Both the position numbers and the translations under genes were made by a program. A stretch of DNA of 9,711 bases from Singulisphaera sp. GP187 (lineage in GTDB: Bacteria; Planctomycetota; Phycisphaerae; Phycisphaerales; SM1A02), in contig CAMDEL010000044.1 in assembly GCA_945896765.1 (NCBI GenBank), positions 1 through 9,711 on the forward strand, in the 5' to 3' direction. Of this stretch, positions 1 through 7,023 are shown one piece after another. Below the pieces are notes generated by a model. It ran no database searches and had not been told where the DNA came from. It saw only the letters and a list, made by a program, of their open reading frames with translations. Within the stretch, counting starts at the first letter, position 1. The number at the start of each line of letters is the position of its first letter.

Positions 1-145
1 GGCAGATGCGGCAGTTGGCTGGCACCGACAATCCTGGGTGATAGCAATAATGCGGAATCTCGATTTCGTTCTTCAACGCAACATCGATGATCGATTGACC
101 TTTTTCGAAATCAAGAAGGACGCCGTTAATAGTCAGTTTTGGCAT
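1..145 (-). CDS. nuoG: NADH-quinone oxidoreductase subunit G-like, N-terminal fragment
   Basis: Only the first 48 codons are present; the gene leaves the window at base 1. The start ATG is at 145-143. The protein opens MPKLTINGV, a short beta hairpin typical of plant-type 2Fe-2S ferredoxin domains. Cysteines follow at residues 34, 45 and 48 (C-x10-C-x2-C), within the context IPHYCYHPGLSV and NCRIC. This spacing and context fit the N-terminal 2Fe-2S cluster (N1b) site of NuoG, the large electron-transfer subunit of respiratory complex I, which passes electrons from NADH towards quinone. The fourth ligand would lie beyond the edge. The same fold starts NAD-reducing hydrogenase HoxU and formate dehydrogenase subunits, so NuoG is the likeliest but not the only reading. 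No Shine-Dalgarno site is seen. The gene lies 55 bases after the 216-residue membrane protein, on the same strand, so it may be the last part of the same transcript. Confidence 0.8.
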   Translation of the reverse strand, partial: MPKLTINGVLLDFEKGQSIIDVALKNEIEIPHYCYHPGLSVPANCRIC

Positions 146-200
146 TGGAGAAAACGCACTGTGCGCGGGGCAATATCCTAGCGAGAGAACGACGATTGGA

Positions 201-851
201 TCAGCGCGTGGCGAATTCGATTTCGACCGCGCCAGGAACCAGATCGATCCGTCGAATCTCAACTTGCCGACCATCGCCCAACTTGAAAATCTTCGGCAGA
301 ACCAGCGTATTTGCCCCATCCCCTTCCAACAAATCCGTCGCGAATTGCGCCCCGGCAGGAACTGGGAGCAAGCCAATCGCCCCCCATCCCGGCACAAGTC
401 TGATTTGCCCGGCCTCAACCTGTGCCGTAAACGAACCGCTCCAAATTCGATCCTTCAATGCGATGCTGATCGTTGCCAACTGCTCATCAAAGTGAACTTG
501 CGCCTTCGCCCCTTCGATCGGCCACGCAAAAGTTGGGTCATGCTCGGTCCACTGCGGAAGTCGACGTGCGATCCAGGAATTGATATCGATGTCGTGAATG
601 CGAATTGCCCACGGTTCTCCAGCGGGTCGAACGCGCGCGATTGCAGATGCGAGATTCTGTTCGAGCTCGCGTCCACGCCGATCACTTTCAGGATCTGCTG
701 CGAGCGTGTTGGGATCGAGCCAAGTCGACGGAGCACGCGTCGAAAGCCACCATCCGACAGCAGAGAGAATTGCCAGCGAGGCAAGGATCCAAAGAGTGAT
801 ACGACTCGAACGGTTGATCGCTATCACCTGCTCACTCACCTGCTCACTCAT
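201..851 (-). CDS. membrane-anchored protein of unknown function, 216 aa
   Basis: I do not recognise this protein as a named family. It has a short polar N-terminus, one membrane helix at about residues 18-36 (ITLWILASLAILSAVGWWL), and then about 180 residues that should lie outside the cytoplasm. The outer part starts with a charged, helix-prone stretch (residues 55-75) and continues with IHDIDINSWIARRLPQW (85-101) and alternating beta-like segments. The 'DIN-W-ARRLP' stretch followed by beta strands resembles single-pass proteins with a lipid-binding-like beta domain (DUF2140/YpmS type), but that is a weak impression. The start ATG overlaps the ketosynthase stop by 8 bases (ATGAGTGA), so translation is probably coupled. 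A 12-base duplication at the start gives the repeat SEQVSEQV and offers a second in-frame start, GTG at 839. The protein could be an accessory factor of the ketosynthase pair, or simply a passenger before nuoG. Confidence 0.75.
   Translation of the reverse strand: MSEQVSEQVIAINRSSRITLWILASLAILSAVGWWLSTRAPSTWLDPNTLAADPESDRRGRELEQNLASAIARVRPAGEPWAIRIHDIDINSWIARRLPQWTEHDPTFAWPIEGAKAQVHFDEQLATISIALKDRIWSGSFTAQVEAGQIRLVPGWGAIGLLPVPAGAQFATDLLEGDGANTLVLPKIFKLGDGRQVEIRRIDLVPGAVEIEFATR
824..850. repeat. 12-base tandem duplication at a gene start
   Basis: Two exact copies of CACCTGCTCACT lie at 825-836 and 837-848, and the 12-base periodicity holds from 824 to 850. On the minus strand the repeat spans the last codons of the ketosynthase and the first codons of the 216-residue protein. 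It encodes the repeated SEQV at residues 2-9. Because the unit is a multiple of three, gain or loss of a copy keeps the downstream frame but changes the number of possible start codons (ATG at 851, GTG at 839). Confidence 0.85.
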
Positions 852-2184
852 CGAATGCCGTCACGCATACTGTGTCGTTCTGACCTCCGAAGCCGAACGA
901 ATTGGATAAGCACGTTCGCACTCGAGCGGCGCGTGGCGTATTGGCAACATAATCCAAATCGCATTCTGGATCGGGATTGGAGTAATTGATTGTTGGCGGC
1001 AGCATTCCACGGTGAATCGCCATCACGCATGTAATAAATTCGACTGCTCCTGCAGCGGCAATCAAATGCCCAAGCATGCTTTTGACCGAACTCATCGGGA
1101 CATCCCGAGCGAGATCGCCGAAGACTCGCTTCACGGCAAGCGTTTCGATCGAATCGTTTTCTTTTGTTCCAGTTCCATGCGCAGAAATGTAATCCACCAA
1201 CGGCCGACCATCTGCACCGCGCGCACGCGGATCAATTCCCGCTTGCGAAAGTGCTTGCAACATCGCTGCTGCCGCGCCGCGACCAGTTGGTTCAATATCC
1301 GTGATGCGATACGAATCCGCGCTCGAACCAAACCCAATCAATTCTGCAAGCGGCTTCACGCCACGCGCACGCGCATGCTCGAGCGTTTCAAGAATGACCA
1401 TGCCTGCGCCTTCACCCATCACAAATCCACCGCGCGTGAGATCGAAAGGACGACTCGCTTTAGATGGATCGTCTTTGCTGGTACTGAGAGCAGTCAGACG
1501 ATTGAATCCTGTCACACCAAGAACATGAATCATGGTGTGCGCACCACCTGCGATCATCACATCAGCCTCGCCGAGTCTCAGAATGCTCGCTGCTTCGCCA
1601 ATTGCCTGCGTGCTTGCAGCGCATGCAGTCAAACAGTTGTACGCAGGACCGCGCGCGCCAAATTCTCGAGCGATGTGCGCAAGAGGCATGTTCGGTTCTT
1701 GTTCAATTTCTCCAGCGGCATTCAAAATTCGAAGTCCGATTTCCGCCCACTTCGCTCCATCAGTCTTCCCCGTTTGCGCATCCCACGCTTTCAAATTCGC
1801 CGCAAGATAATTTGGAGTATCGATCACGCCCTCGCCTGCGCCGAGATACATACCAACGCGCCGCATGTTGCGCGCGGGCTTGACATCCAGACCCGCCTGA
1901 CGCCACGCTTGCGCAGCAGCACCAAGAGCGAACTGTGAATTGATTCCTGCACTTGCATGAAGCGCAGGGTTTTTCAAGAGTGGATTCACATCAAAGTTTT
2001 TCACTTCGGCGGCAAATGAAGTTGGAAATGTGCGCGCATCAAAGCGAGTGATCGGCGCCATGCCAGAAGCTCCACGCATCAATGCAGACCAAACAGTTTC
2101 AAGATCGTGACCGAGCGGCGTGACCCAGCCCATTCCACTGACGACAACTCGTTCGCTGGGAGATCGATCGCTTCGTGCGCTCAT
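844..2184 (-). CDS. beta-ketoacyl-ACP synthase II-type (FabF-like), catalytically intact
   Basis: This 446-residue condensing enzyme should join an acyl chain to malonyl-ACP in the cytoplasm with loss of CO2. The thiolase-fold landmarks are all present: VVVSGMGWVTPLG (13-25), the nucleophile in LTACAAST (Cys188), RPFDLTRGGFVMGEGAG (245-261), His336 in SAHGTGT, Lys368 and His373 in VKSMLGH, and the terminal NSFGFGGQND (428-437). The spacing from His336 to His373 and from Lys368 to His373 equals that of E. coli FabF (303/340 and 335/340). The region before Cys188 (about 115-188) is some 15 residues longer than in E. coli FabF, and the protein is about 30 residues longer overall. A GGAG site lies 6 bases before the ATG, and the start overlaps the stop of the ketosynthase-like gene by ATGA. 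The partner next door lacks all catalytic residues, so this is more likely the active half of a heterodimer (KS-alpha type) than housekeeping FabF. I give no gene symbol for that reason. Confidence 0.93.
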   Translation of the reverse strand: MSARSDRSPSERVVVSGMGWVTPLGHDLETVWSALMRGASGMAPITRFDARTFPTSFAAEVKNFDVNPLLKNPALHASAGINSQFALGAAAQAWRQAGLDVKPARNMRRVGMYLGAGEGVIDTPNYLAANLKAWDAQTGKTDGAKWAEIGLRILNAAGEIEQEPNMPLAHIAREFGARGPAYNCLTACAASTQAIGEAASILRLGEADVMIAGGAHTMIHVLGVTGFNRLTALSTSKDDPSKASRPFDLTRGGFVMGEGAGMVILETLEHARARGVKPLAELIGFGSSADSYRITDIEPTGRGAAAAMLQALSQAGIDPRARGADGRPLVDYISAHGTGTKENDSIETLAVKRVFGDLARDVPMSSVKSMLGHLIAAAGAVEFITCVMAIHRGMLPPTINYSNPDPECDLDYVANTPRAARVRTCLSNSFGFGGQNDTVCVTAFDE

Positions 2185-3569
2185 ACTGGTCTCCGAAGAA
2201 TGATCGCTGCACTTTGACCGCCCATTCCCGTGGATGTGACAAGCACGCTTGAGATATTTGCACTGCAGGATGGACGCGCATCAGCATCGACACCAAGTGC
2301 AGCGGATCCAGAAGTTGTAAGTCGTGCAGGAAGTTTTTGTTCGTAAATGCACTGCGCTGCGACGGCTGCGGCAAGCGCACTCGAACCCGCACCACAGATT
2401 CCGATCTGCGGGGAAAGCGTGATCAATGGAATCTTCGGCAAACGATCACCAAAGACCAATCGCAGAGCCTTTGCTTCGGCGGCGTCAACATTGAGAATCC
2501 CGCTGCCAAACGGAATGATTGCGTCGATCTCACTTGCGTTCATTTTCGCATTTTCAAGAGCATTTTCGATTGCCGCAGCAATGTCTGGAGCAGCATCCGA
2601 AAGATCCACCCCAACAGTATCGATACAAGAGCATTGACTCGCGGCAAATCCTGCGAGTTCTGCGAATACTTTCACGCCACGACTTTGTGCGCTATCAAAT
2701 CCTTCTGTAATCAAGATCGCACCACCTTCGCCAAGAACAGTTCCAGTTGCACGCGGATCAAATGGACGAACTGCTGCGATGCCATCCGCGCCAACAGGGA
2801 CTGCTGCCAAACGATTTGCAAATGTCTGGCGAATCAACCCCATATAACTGACTTTGCTTTCGCCACCACCAGAGAGGCACGCATCAGCATCACCGCGGCG
2901 AATGACGCGCATGGACTCGCCAATCGAAAGTGCTCCAGAAGATTCCCCGCATGTCAGCGTGTTGGAAGGTCCTTGGCAATCGTGAATGATCGTGACGTGA
3001 CATGCCAGCATGTTTGGCAGATACTTCAGCAGCCAAAGCGGAGTGAGATTATTCATCCCCGTTCTTCCCCACTCGCCTGGATCGAATCCACCATCAGCAT
3101 CTCGGCAGTTCAACATCGCGCTTGCGAGTTCGTCGGAATCTGCAGGAATAAGTCCCGCTCCGATATGACAACCAACTCGCTCAGGGGCAATCGTCGGAGC
3201 AACACCTTCAGCAGTTCCGCGCGTTGTCAAATCTGCAGAAGTCACAGCGGCAGCAGCGGCGGCGACGGCGATTTCGATATCACGAGCCATCACCTTTGTC
3301 GCCTTGCGATAATTTTTCGGAACGATACTTCGAATATCAAGCTGCTCTGGCAGAATCGTCGCCGCAACAGTCGTCATGAAACCAGATGGATCAAATGCAG
3401 TGATCGGACGAATCGCAGATGCTCCGCTGCACAGTCCCGCCCAAAGCGGATCCATACCAATGCCGAATCCCGACATGGGACCGACTCCAGTAATCACGAT
3501 GCGTCGCATTGGCTTTGACATTTGGAAGGATGAGAATATCGAAAACTCGCTCGGATGAATGTTGGTCAC
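2181..3569 (-). CDS. catalytically dead ketosynthase-like protein (chain-length-factor-like)
   Basis: This 462-residue protein has the full condensing-enzyme fold: RIVITGVGPMSGFG (23-36), CQGPSNTLTCGESSG (198-212), RPFDPRATGTVLGEGG (268-283), VFGDRLPKIPL (372-382) and STGMGGQSA (446-454). Aligned without gaps to the neighbouring active enzyme, the nucleophilic Cys becomes Glu209, the first His becomes Phe354 (IIPFGSG for ISAHGTG), Lys becomes Ser386 and the second His becomes Ile391. Cys207 is two residues off the nucleophile position. It therefore should not condense substrates. In type II polyketide and aryl polyene systems such a partner (KS-beta, chain length factor) pairs with an active ketosynthase and shapes the product cavity; that role is inferred here. 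The start shown is GTG at 3569, overlapping the DAHP synthase stop by 4 bases (GTGA). ATG at 3521 (MSKPMRRIVITG) gives a more usual family N-terminus and is a real alternative, giving 446 residues. It is coupled to the active ketosynthase by an ATGA overlap. Confidence 0.88.
   Translation of the reverse strand: MTNIHPSEFSIFSSFQMSKPMRRIVITGVGPMSGFGIGMDPLWAGLCSGASAIRPITAFDPSGFMTTVAATILPEQLDIRSIVPKNYRKATKVMARDIEIAVAAAAAAVTSADLTTRGTAEGVAPTIAPERVGCHIGAGLIPADSDELASAMLNCRDADGGFDPGEWGRTGMNNLTPLWLLKYLPNMLACHVTIIHDCQGPSNTLTCGESSGALSIGESMRVIRRGDADACLSGGGESKVSYMGLIRQTFANRLAAVPVGADGIAAVRPFDPRATGTVLGEGGAILITEGFDSAQSRGVKVFAELAGFAASQCSCIDTVGVDLSDAAPDIAAAIENALENAKMNASEIDAIIPFGSGILNVDAAEAKALRLVFGDRLPKIPLITLSPQIGICGAGSSALAAAVAAQCIYEQKLPARLTTSGSAALGVDADARPSCSANISSVLVTSTGMGGQSAAIILRRPV
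2191..2194 (-). promoter_or_regulatory. Shine-Dalgarno site of the FabF-like ketosynthase
   Basis: On the minus strand GGAG (within TCGGAG) stands 6 bases before the ATG at 2184-2182. It lies inside the end of the upstream ketosynthase-like gene. It is one of only three clear Shine-Dalgarno sites in the window and supports this start over any later one. Confidence 0.6.
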
Positions 3570-4918
3570 ATGCGCCGAGCAACTAAGAGCGCCATTTCGA
3601 GAGCCTGCTCATAATTCAATCTTGGATCAAGCGTTGTTTGATATGCGCGCGACAAATCGGAATCGACTAATCCTCTTGCTCCGCCGGTGCATTCCGTCAC
3701 GTTTTCTCCAGTCAATTCGAAATGAACGCCGCCGAGAATTGAACCTTTCATCGAATGCACTTCGAAAGCCTGCTCCAATTCAGCAAGAATGTGCCCAAAC
3801 TTGCGCGTCTTCACTGGTACTGGCGGGCCAGAAATCGGTTGCACCATCACTGTGTCGGTATTGCCGTGCATTGGATCGCAAACCCACAGTGCAGGAATCT
3901 TCGCCGTGACAATTGCATCGATGAACTTGGGGAGCAACTCGGCAATATTACGCGCGCCGAATCTGTGAATGAGAGTGATCCGTCCCTCTTCACGCAGAGG
4001 ATTCAGCGCCTCGCAAAGTTCGACCAATTCGCGAGGCGAGCGATCACCACTGACTTTGATTCCGATGGGATTTTCAATCCCTTTGAGATATTCAACATGA
4101 GCTCCATCAATTTGCCCAGTGCGCGCGCCGAGCCATGGGAAATGCGTTGAAAGATTCCACCATCCATCGCGTCGAGGAACCGTTCTGGTCTGCGCTTCTT
4201 CAAGATCAAGCAAGAGACACTCGTGACTTGTGAAAAAGTCCACACGCTGCATTTGATGGACACGCACTCCCGCAAGTGTTTCCATAAATCGAAGACCTTC
4301 ACCGATTGCTTCGACCATTCGTTTGTATTCGCCTGCAAGCGGAGAATGAACGACCCAGTCCAAGTCCCACTGTTCTGGATGATGCAAATCTGCGAATCCA
4401 CCATCAACAAGTGCGCGAATAAAATTGAGTGTCAGCGCAGATCGTTCATATCCACGCAGCAACAACTGCGGATTTGGCGTGCGTGCAGCAAGAGTGAATT
4501 CTGGACAATTGACATTATCTCCACGAAAAGACGGCAGCGAAACACCGCCACGTACTTCTTGATCCGTCGATCGCGGCTTTGCATATTGCCCAGCGAAGCG
4601 ACCAATTCGAACAACTCTCTTTCGCGAAGCATGCGTGAGCACCAAACTCATCTGCAACAGAATCTTCAATTGATTTGTGATCGCCGAAGATCTGCAGTCA
4701 GCAAAACTCTCTGCACAGTCGCCACCATGCAAAACAAATCGTTCGCCTCGAGCGGCTTCAGCCAATTGAGACTTCAGCGCAGCGACTTCACCGCTCGTGA
4801 CCAGCGGCGGCAATTCTTTAATCTCCGCAATCACGCGCTGAGCCGCGAACGCATCTGGCCACACAGCCTGCTGACTTGCACTTCGAGAACGCCAAGAATC
4901 GGGCGACCATTTACTCAT
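3566..4918 (-). CDS. class II 3-deoxy-7-phosphoheptulonate (DAHP) synthase
   Basis: This enzyme condenses phosphoenolpyruvate with erythrose 4-phosphate to DAHP, the first step of the shikimate pathway to aromatic compounds. The 450 residues match the plant/actinobacterial class II type: WSPDSWRS near the start, HGGDCAE (metal ligand Cys68), RIGRFAGQYAKPRS (104-117), STHFPWLGART (257-267), GIKVSGDRSP (286-295), HRFGARN (318-324), CDPMHGNT (His351), HFELTGENVTEC (Glu401) and DPRLN (Asp431). These four metal ligands correspond to Cys87, His369, Glu411 and Asp441 of the Mycobacterium tuberculosis enzyme. The loop after His351 is 8 residues longer than there, and the N-terminus is about 19 residues shorter, so allosteric control may differ. 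I chose ATG at 4918. An in-frame ATG at 4981 would add 21 residues, but these would be read through the 3' half of the tRNA gene. No Shine-Dalgarno site is seen. The stop overlaps the next start by 4 bases. Confidence 0.95.
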   Translation of the reverse strand: MSKWSPDSWRSRSASQQAVWPDAFAAQRVIAEIKELPPLVTSGEVAALKSQLAEAARGERFVLHGGDCAESFADCRSSAITNQLKILLQMSLVLTHASRKRVVRIGRFAGQYAKPRSTDQEVRGGVSLPSFRGDNVNCPEFTLAARTPNPQLLLRGYERSALTLNFIRALVDGGFADLHHPEQWDLDWVVHSPLAGEYKRMVEAIGEGLRFMETLAGVRVHQMQRVDFFTSHECLLLDLEEAQTRTVPRRDGWWNLSTHFPWLGARTGQIDGAHVEYLKGIENPIGIKVSGDRSPRELVELCEALNPLREEGRITLIHRFGARNIAELLPKFIDAIVTAKIPALWVCDPMHGNTDTVMVQPISGPPVPVKTRKFGHILAELEQAFEVHSMKGSILGGVHFELTGENVTECTGGARGLVDSDLSRAYQTTLDPRLNYEQALEMALLVARRM

Positions 4919-4942
4919 ATGGTCAAGAGTATCGGCGAACAA

Positions 4943-5024
<82 letters not shown>

Positions 5025-5053
5025 ATTTGCACGACTTCGTACGATGATACCCA
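5025..5053. promoter_or_regulatory. 29-base divergent gap between tRNA-Leu and the DoxX operon
   Basis: All minus-strand transcription to the left and plus-strand transcription to the right appears to start near here. On the minus strand TATCAT (5049-5044) is a possible -10 box about 19 bases before the tRNA. The nearest good -35-like hexamer, TTGACT at 5082-5077, is 27 bases upstream, which is too far for a standard sigma-70 spacing. I see no convincing plus-strand promoter in the gap, so any promoter for the DoxX operon must overlap the tRNA gene or lie in it. Confidence 0.3.
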
Positions 5054-5719
5054 ATGGCATTCAGCAACACATGCGCAGTCAAGTTCCTCCCATTCGTTAT
5101 CAGATTGGTGCTCTGCGCCATCTTCCTACCCGCGGGATGGCATAAAATTATGAACACAACCGAATTCTCGGTGGTCGAAGCGAATCAACTTTTATCTATA
5201 GGAGTTTCAGCAGAAGGATTGGATTGGCAGCGAATTCAATCGACAGGATTTGGATCAAAATCTTCGGGCGCAGCGCAATCGACAGATTCGCAAACAACGG
5301 CGAAGACACCGCCGCGATCTGCACGAAGTCTTTATAAAGTTGCATTGACCGCCGATCATGCAGGCTTTCCATATCCCGCAATCGCGAGCTGGTTGGTTGG
5401 GTTGGCAGAACTCGGTGGATCAATTCTGCTTTTGACAGGAGCATTCACTCGAATCTCCGCATTCGGCATTGCAACAGTTATGGCTGGTGCATTTTGGATG
5501 ACAAGTTGGGGAGCAGTTGCGGAAAGCGGATGGTGGACAATTCCCGAAACAAGCCGCTTGCAAGCCATCGCGCAAGTCTCGCTCTTTCTCCTTGCACTCA
5601 ACATCGTGCTGGTCGGCCCTGGTTTTTTTAGCGTCGACGGAATGATGGGAGCAGCACCGAAGAAGTCTAAGGGTGGAGCTGCGGGCGGCGATAAAAATCC
5701 ACGAAAAGAGCCGAATTAA
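5054..5719 (+). CDS. DoxX-family membrane protein with enlarged first loop
   Basis: The 221-residue protein has four likely membrane helices: about 11-31 (FLPFVIRLVLCAIFLPAGWHK), 106-128, 132-152 and 168-190. The DoxX signature is clear in the first helix (R-L-x5-F-x-AGW-K), in SWLVGLAELGGSILLLTGAFTR (112-133), and in the closing LNIVLVGPGFFSVD (182-195). DoxX relatives are quinone- or redox-linked membrane proteins whose roles vary, so no reaction is assigned. The family norm is a short link between helices 1 and 2. Here about 70 residues (32-103), rich in Ser, Thr, Gln and Ala, are inserted and should face the periplasm. The C-terminus is Lys/Gly-rich (KKSKGGAAGGDKNPRKEPN) and probably cytoplasmic. 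Only 3 bases separate its stop from the next ATG, so it is the first gene of the ExbB/ExbD operon seen here. No Shine-Dalgarno site precedes the ATG. Confidence 0.85.
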   Translation: MAFSNTCAVKFLPFVIRLVLCAIFLPAGWHKIMNTTEFSVVEANQLLSIGVSAEGLDWQRIQSTGFGSKSSGAAQSTDSQTTAKTPPRSARSLYKVALTADHAGFPYPAIASWLVGLAELGGSILLLTGAFTRISAFGIATVMAGAFWMTSWGAVAESGWWTIPETSRLQAIAQVSLFLLALNIVLVGPGFFSVDGMMGAAPKKSKGGAAGGDKNPRKEPN

Positions 5720-5722
5720 GTT

Positions 5723-6994
5723 ATGCGCGCACGGCGGTTGATTCCGTGGATTCTTTCTGCCGTCGTCCACGGATGTCTTGTCTTACTCCTCATGACAGTT
5801 GGCGTCTTCGTGATGCGTGATTGGCGTGAACAATCGGATCCTGCACTCGGAGATGGTGCGACATTTTCGTTTGAAGCCGCACCAAGTCATTCACCACCGA
5901 CGGTGCAATCTGCTCCAATCACGGCGGCGATTCCAGTCCGCGAAAATGTCGCCAACACGGCGATTGCGATGACTGCGGCGCATGATGCCTCTCGTGAAAT
6001 ACTCGCATTTACCGAACAAAATCGCGACTCTCTCATCGGCGCACTCGAGCGGACCTTGCGGCCAATGGCAAGCCCGCGCAGCATCGTCACTGTCTCAGGC
6101 CTTCGCCAAACTTCTGCCAACCGCATCGTCTATCTGCTCGACGCATCGGGATCGATGATTGGTGCATATCCAACCGCCGTACAAGAAGTGATCAACTCGA
6201 TTACACGATTGAGCGAAGAGCAACAATTTGCGGTCGTCGCTTTCCAAGGAGGCGAAGCGTTTCTTGCACAAGATCTGCAGATGAGAAGAGCCGGCCCAAC
6301 CATTGGCCAGCAAGGAATCGAAACGCTCAAGAGTTGGTTGTTGGATGAAATCACTCCCGGCAGAGATAGTGATGTGCGCAAAGCACTGCGCGTCGCAATA
6401 GCGTTGCGTCCCGACACAATTGTGATTGTCAGCGCTGGCTTGATGGGCGCTGCAGATCAACCGACTGATCGCGACTCGCTCTTGACGGATCTTGACGCGC
6501 TCAATCCAAAAGATGCGCAAAATGGTCGGCGAAAGGCGCAAATTGCATGCATCCATCTGATGGAGGCAGAGCCTCTTGGCGCTCTCGAAGCGATCGCTCG
6601 AGAACATGGTGGACCAAGTGCATATCGATTCGTTCGGCGTATGGCAGATCTTCGTGCAAGCGATGAAGCAACTTCGACAGAACCTGCTGATGAAACCACG
6701 CATCGACTCGATCAAGCAATCGCACTGCTGAAGTCTGGCGATATTCCATCTGCTCGCATCGCATTCTTACGCATTGGCATCACTGAACCCCTCCACCGCT
6801 CATCTCCTGTTGCGCTTGTGAGCGCTGCGGAAATCAGCCTGCTCAACGACCGTGATCCACGCACTGCCGTTCGACTTGCTGGTGCTGCACTGCGCGGAGC
6901 GCAATCATTCGGCCTCGAAACCACTGCAGCGCGTGCAGAAACCGTCATTCGTGCATCAAAAAATTCGCCAACAAACTCCAGTCAGAATCCATAA
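5723..6994 (+). CDS. VWA-domain protein with TonB-like membrane anchor
   Basis: The 423 residues fall into four parts. First is an N-terminal membrane helix (about 8-30) that begins RLIPWILSAVVHGCLVLL; Ser12 and His16 have the S-x3-H spacing of TonB Ser16/His20, the residues through which TonB engages ExbB/ExbD. Second is a Pro/Ala/Ser-rich periplasmic linker (about 38-125). Third is a von Willebrand factor A domain (about 132-307) with the metal-site motif DASGS (Asp140, Ser142, Ser144) after the hydrophobic strand RIVYLL. Fourth is a helical, TPR-like tail (about 325-412). The usual 'TDG' strand end of VWA domains reads SAG (237-239), so the site lacks one acidic residue. It is followed by exbB and two exbD genes and no TonB gene is seen, so it may be the motor's energy-transducing arm (inferred). 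Alternatively it is a Bat-type VWA protein that only shares the operon. Confidence 0.88.
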   Translation: MRARRLIPWILSAVVHGCLVLLLMTVGVFVMRDWREQSDPALGDGATFSFEAAPSHSPPTVQSAPITAAIPVRENVANTAIAMTAAHDASREILAFTEQNRDSLIGALERTLRPMASPRSIVTVSGLRQTSANRIVYLLDASGSMIGAYPTAVQEVINSITRLSEEQQFAVVAFQGGEAFLAQDLQMRRAGPTIGQQGIETLKSWLLDEITPGRDSDVRKALRVAIALRPDTIVIVSAGLMGAADQPTDRDSLLTDLDALNPKDAQNGRRKAQIACIHLMEAEPLGALEAIAREHGGPSAYRFVRRMADLRASDEATSTEPADETTHRLDQAIALLKSGDIPSARIAFLRIGITEPLHRSSPVALVSAAEISLLNDRDPRTAVRLAGAALRGAQSFGLETTAARAETVIRASKNSPTNSSQNP

Positions 6995-7023
6995 GAAATC
7001 TTCATCAACAAGAATCAATACAT

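Noticed and set aside
155..165. Inverted repeat CGCAC-T-GTGCG upstream of nuoG
   Set aside because: A one-base loop cannot form a hairpin, and a short palindrome of this size is expected by chance; no run of T follows to make a terminator.
264..989. 241-codon open frame on the plus strand
   Set aside because: Antisense to the 216-residue membrane protein and the ketosynthase end. The minus-strand frame has a membrane helix and a coupled start; this one has neither.
1012..1938. 308-codon open frame on the plus strand
   Set aside because: Antisense to the active ketosynthase, whose motifs are complete; the translation has the Arg/Cys/His-rich look of a shadow frame.
2337..3518. 393-codon open frame on the plus strand
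   Set aside because: It lies wholly antisense to the ketosynthase-like gene, is rich in Cys, Arg and Ser, and shows no domain; codon bias of the real gene keeps it open.
5077..5082. TTGACT as the -35 box of the tRNA promoter
   Set aside because: It matches the consensus well, but is 27 bases from the only fair -10 candidate (TATCAT), outside the workable 15-19 base range.
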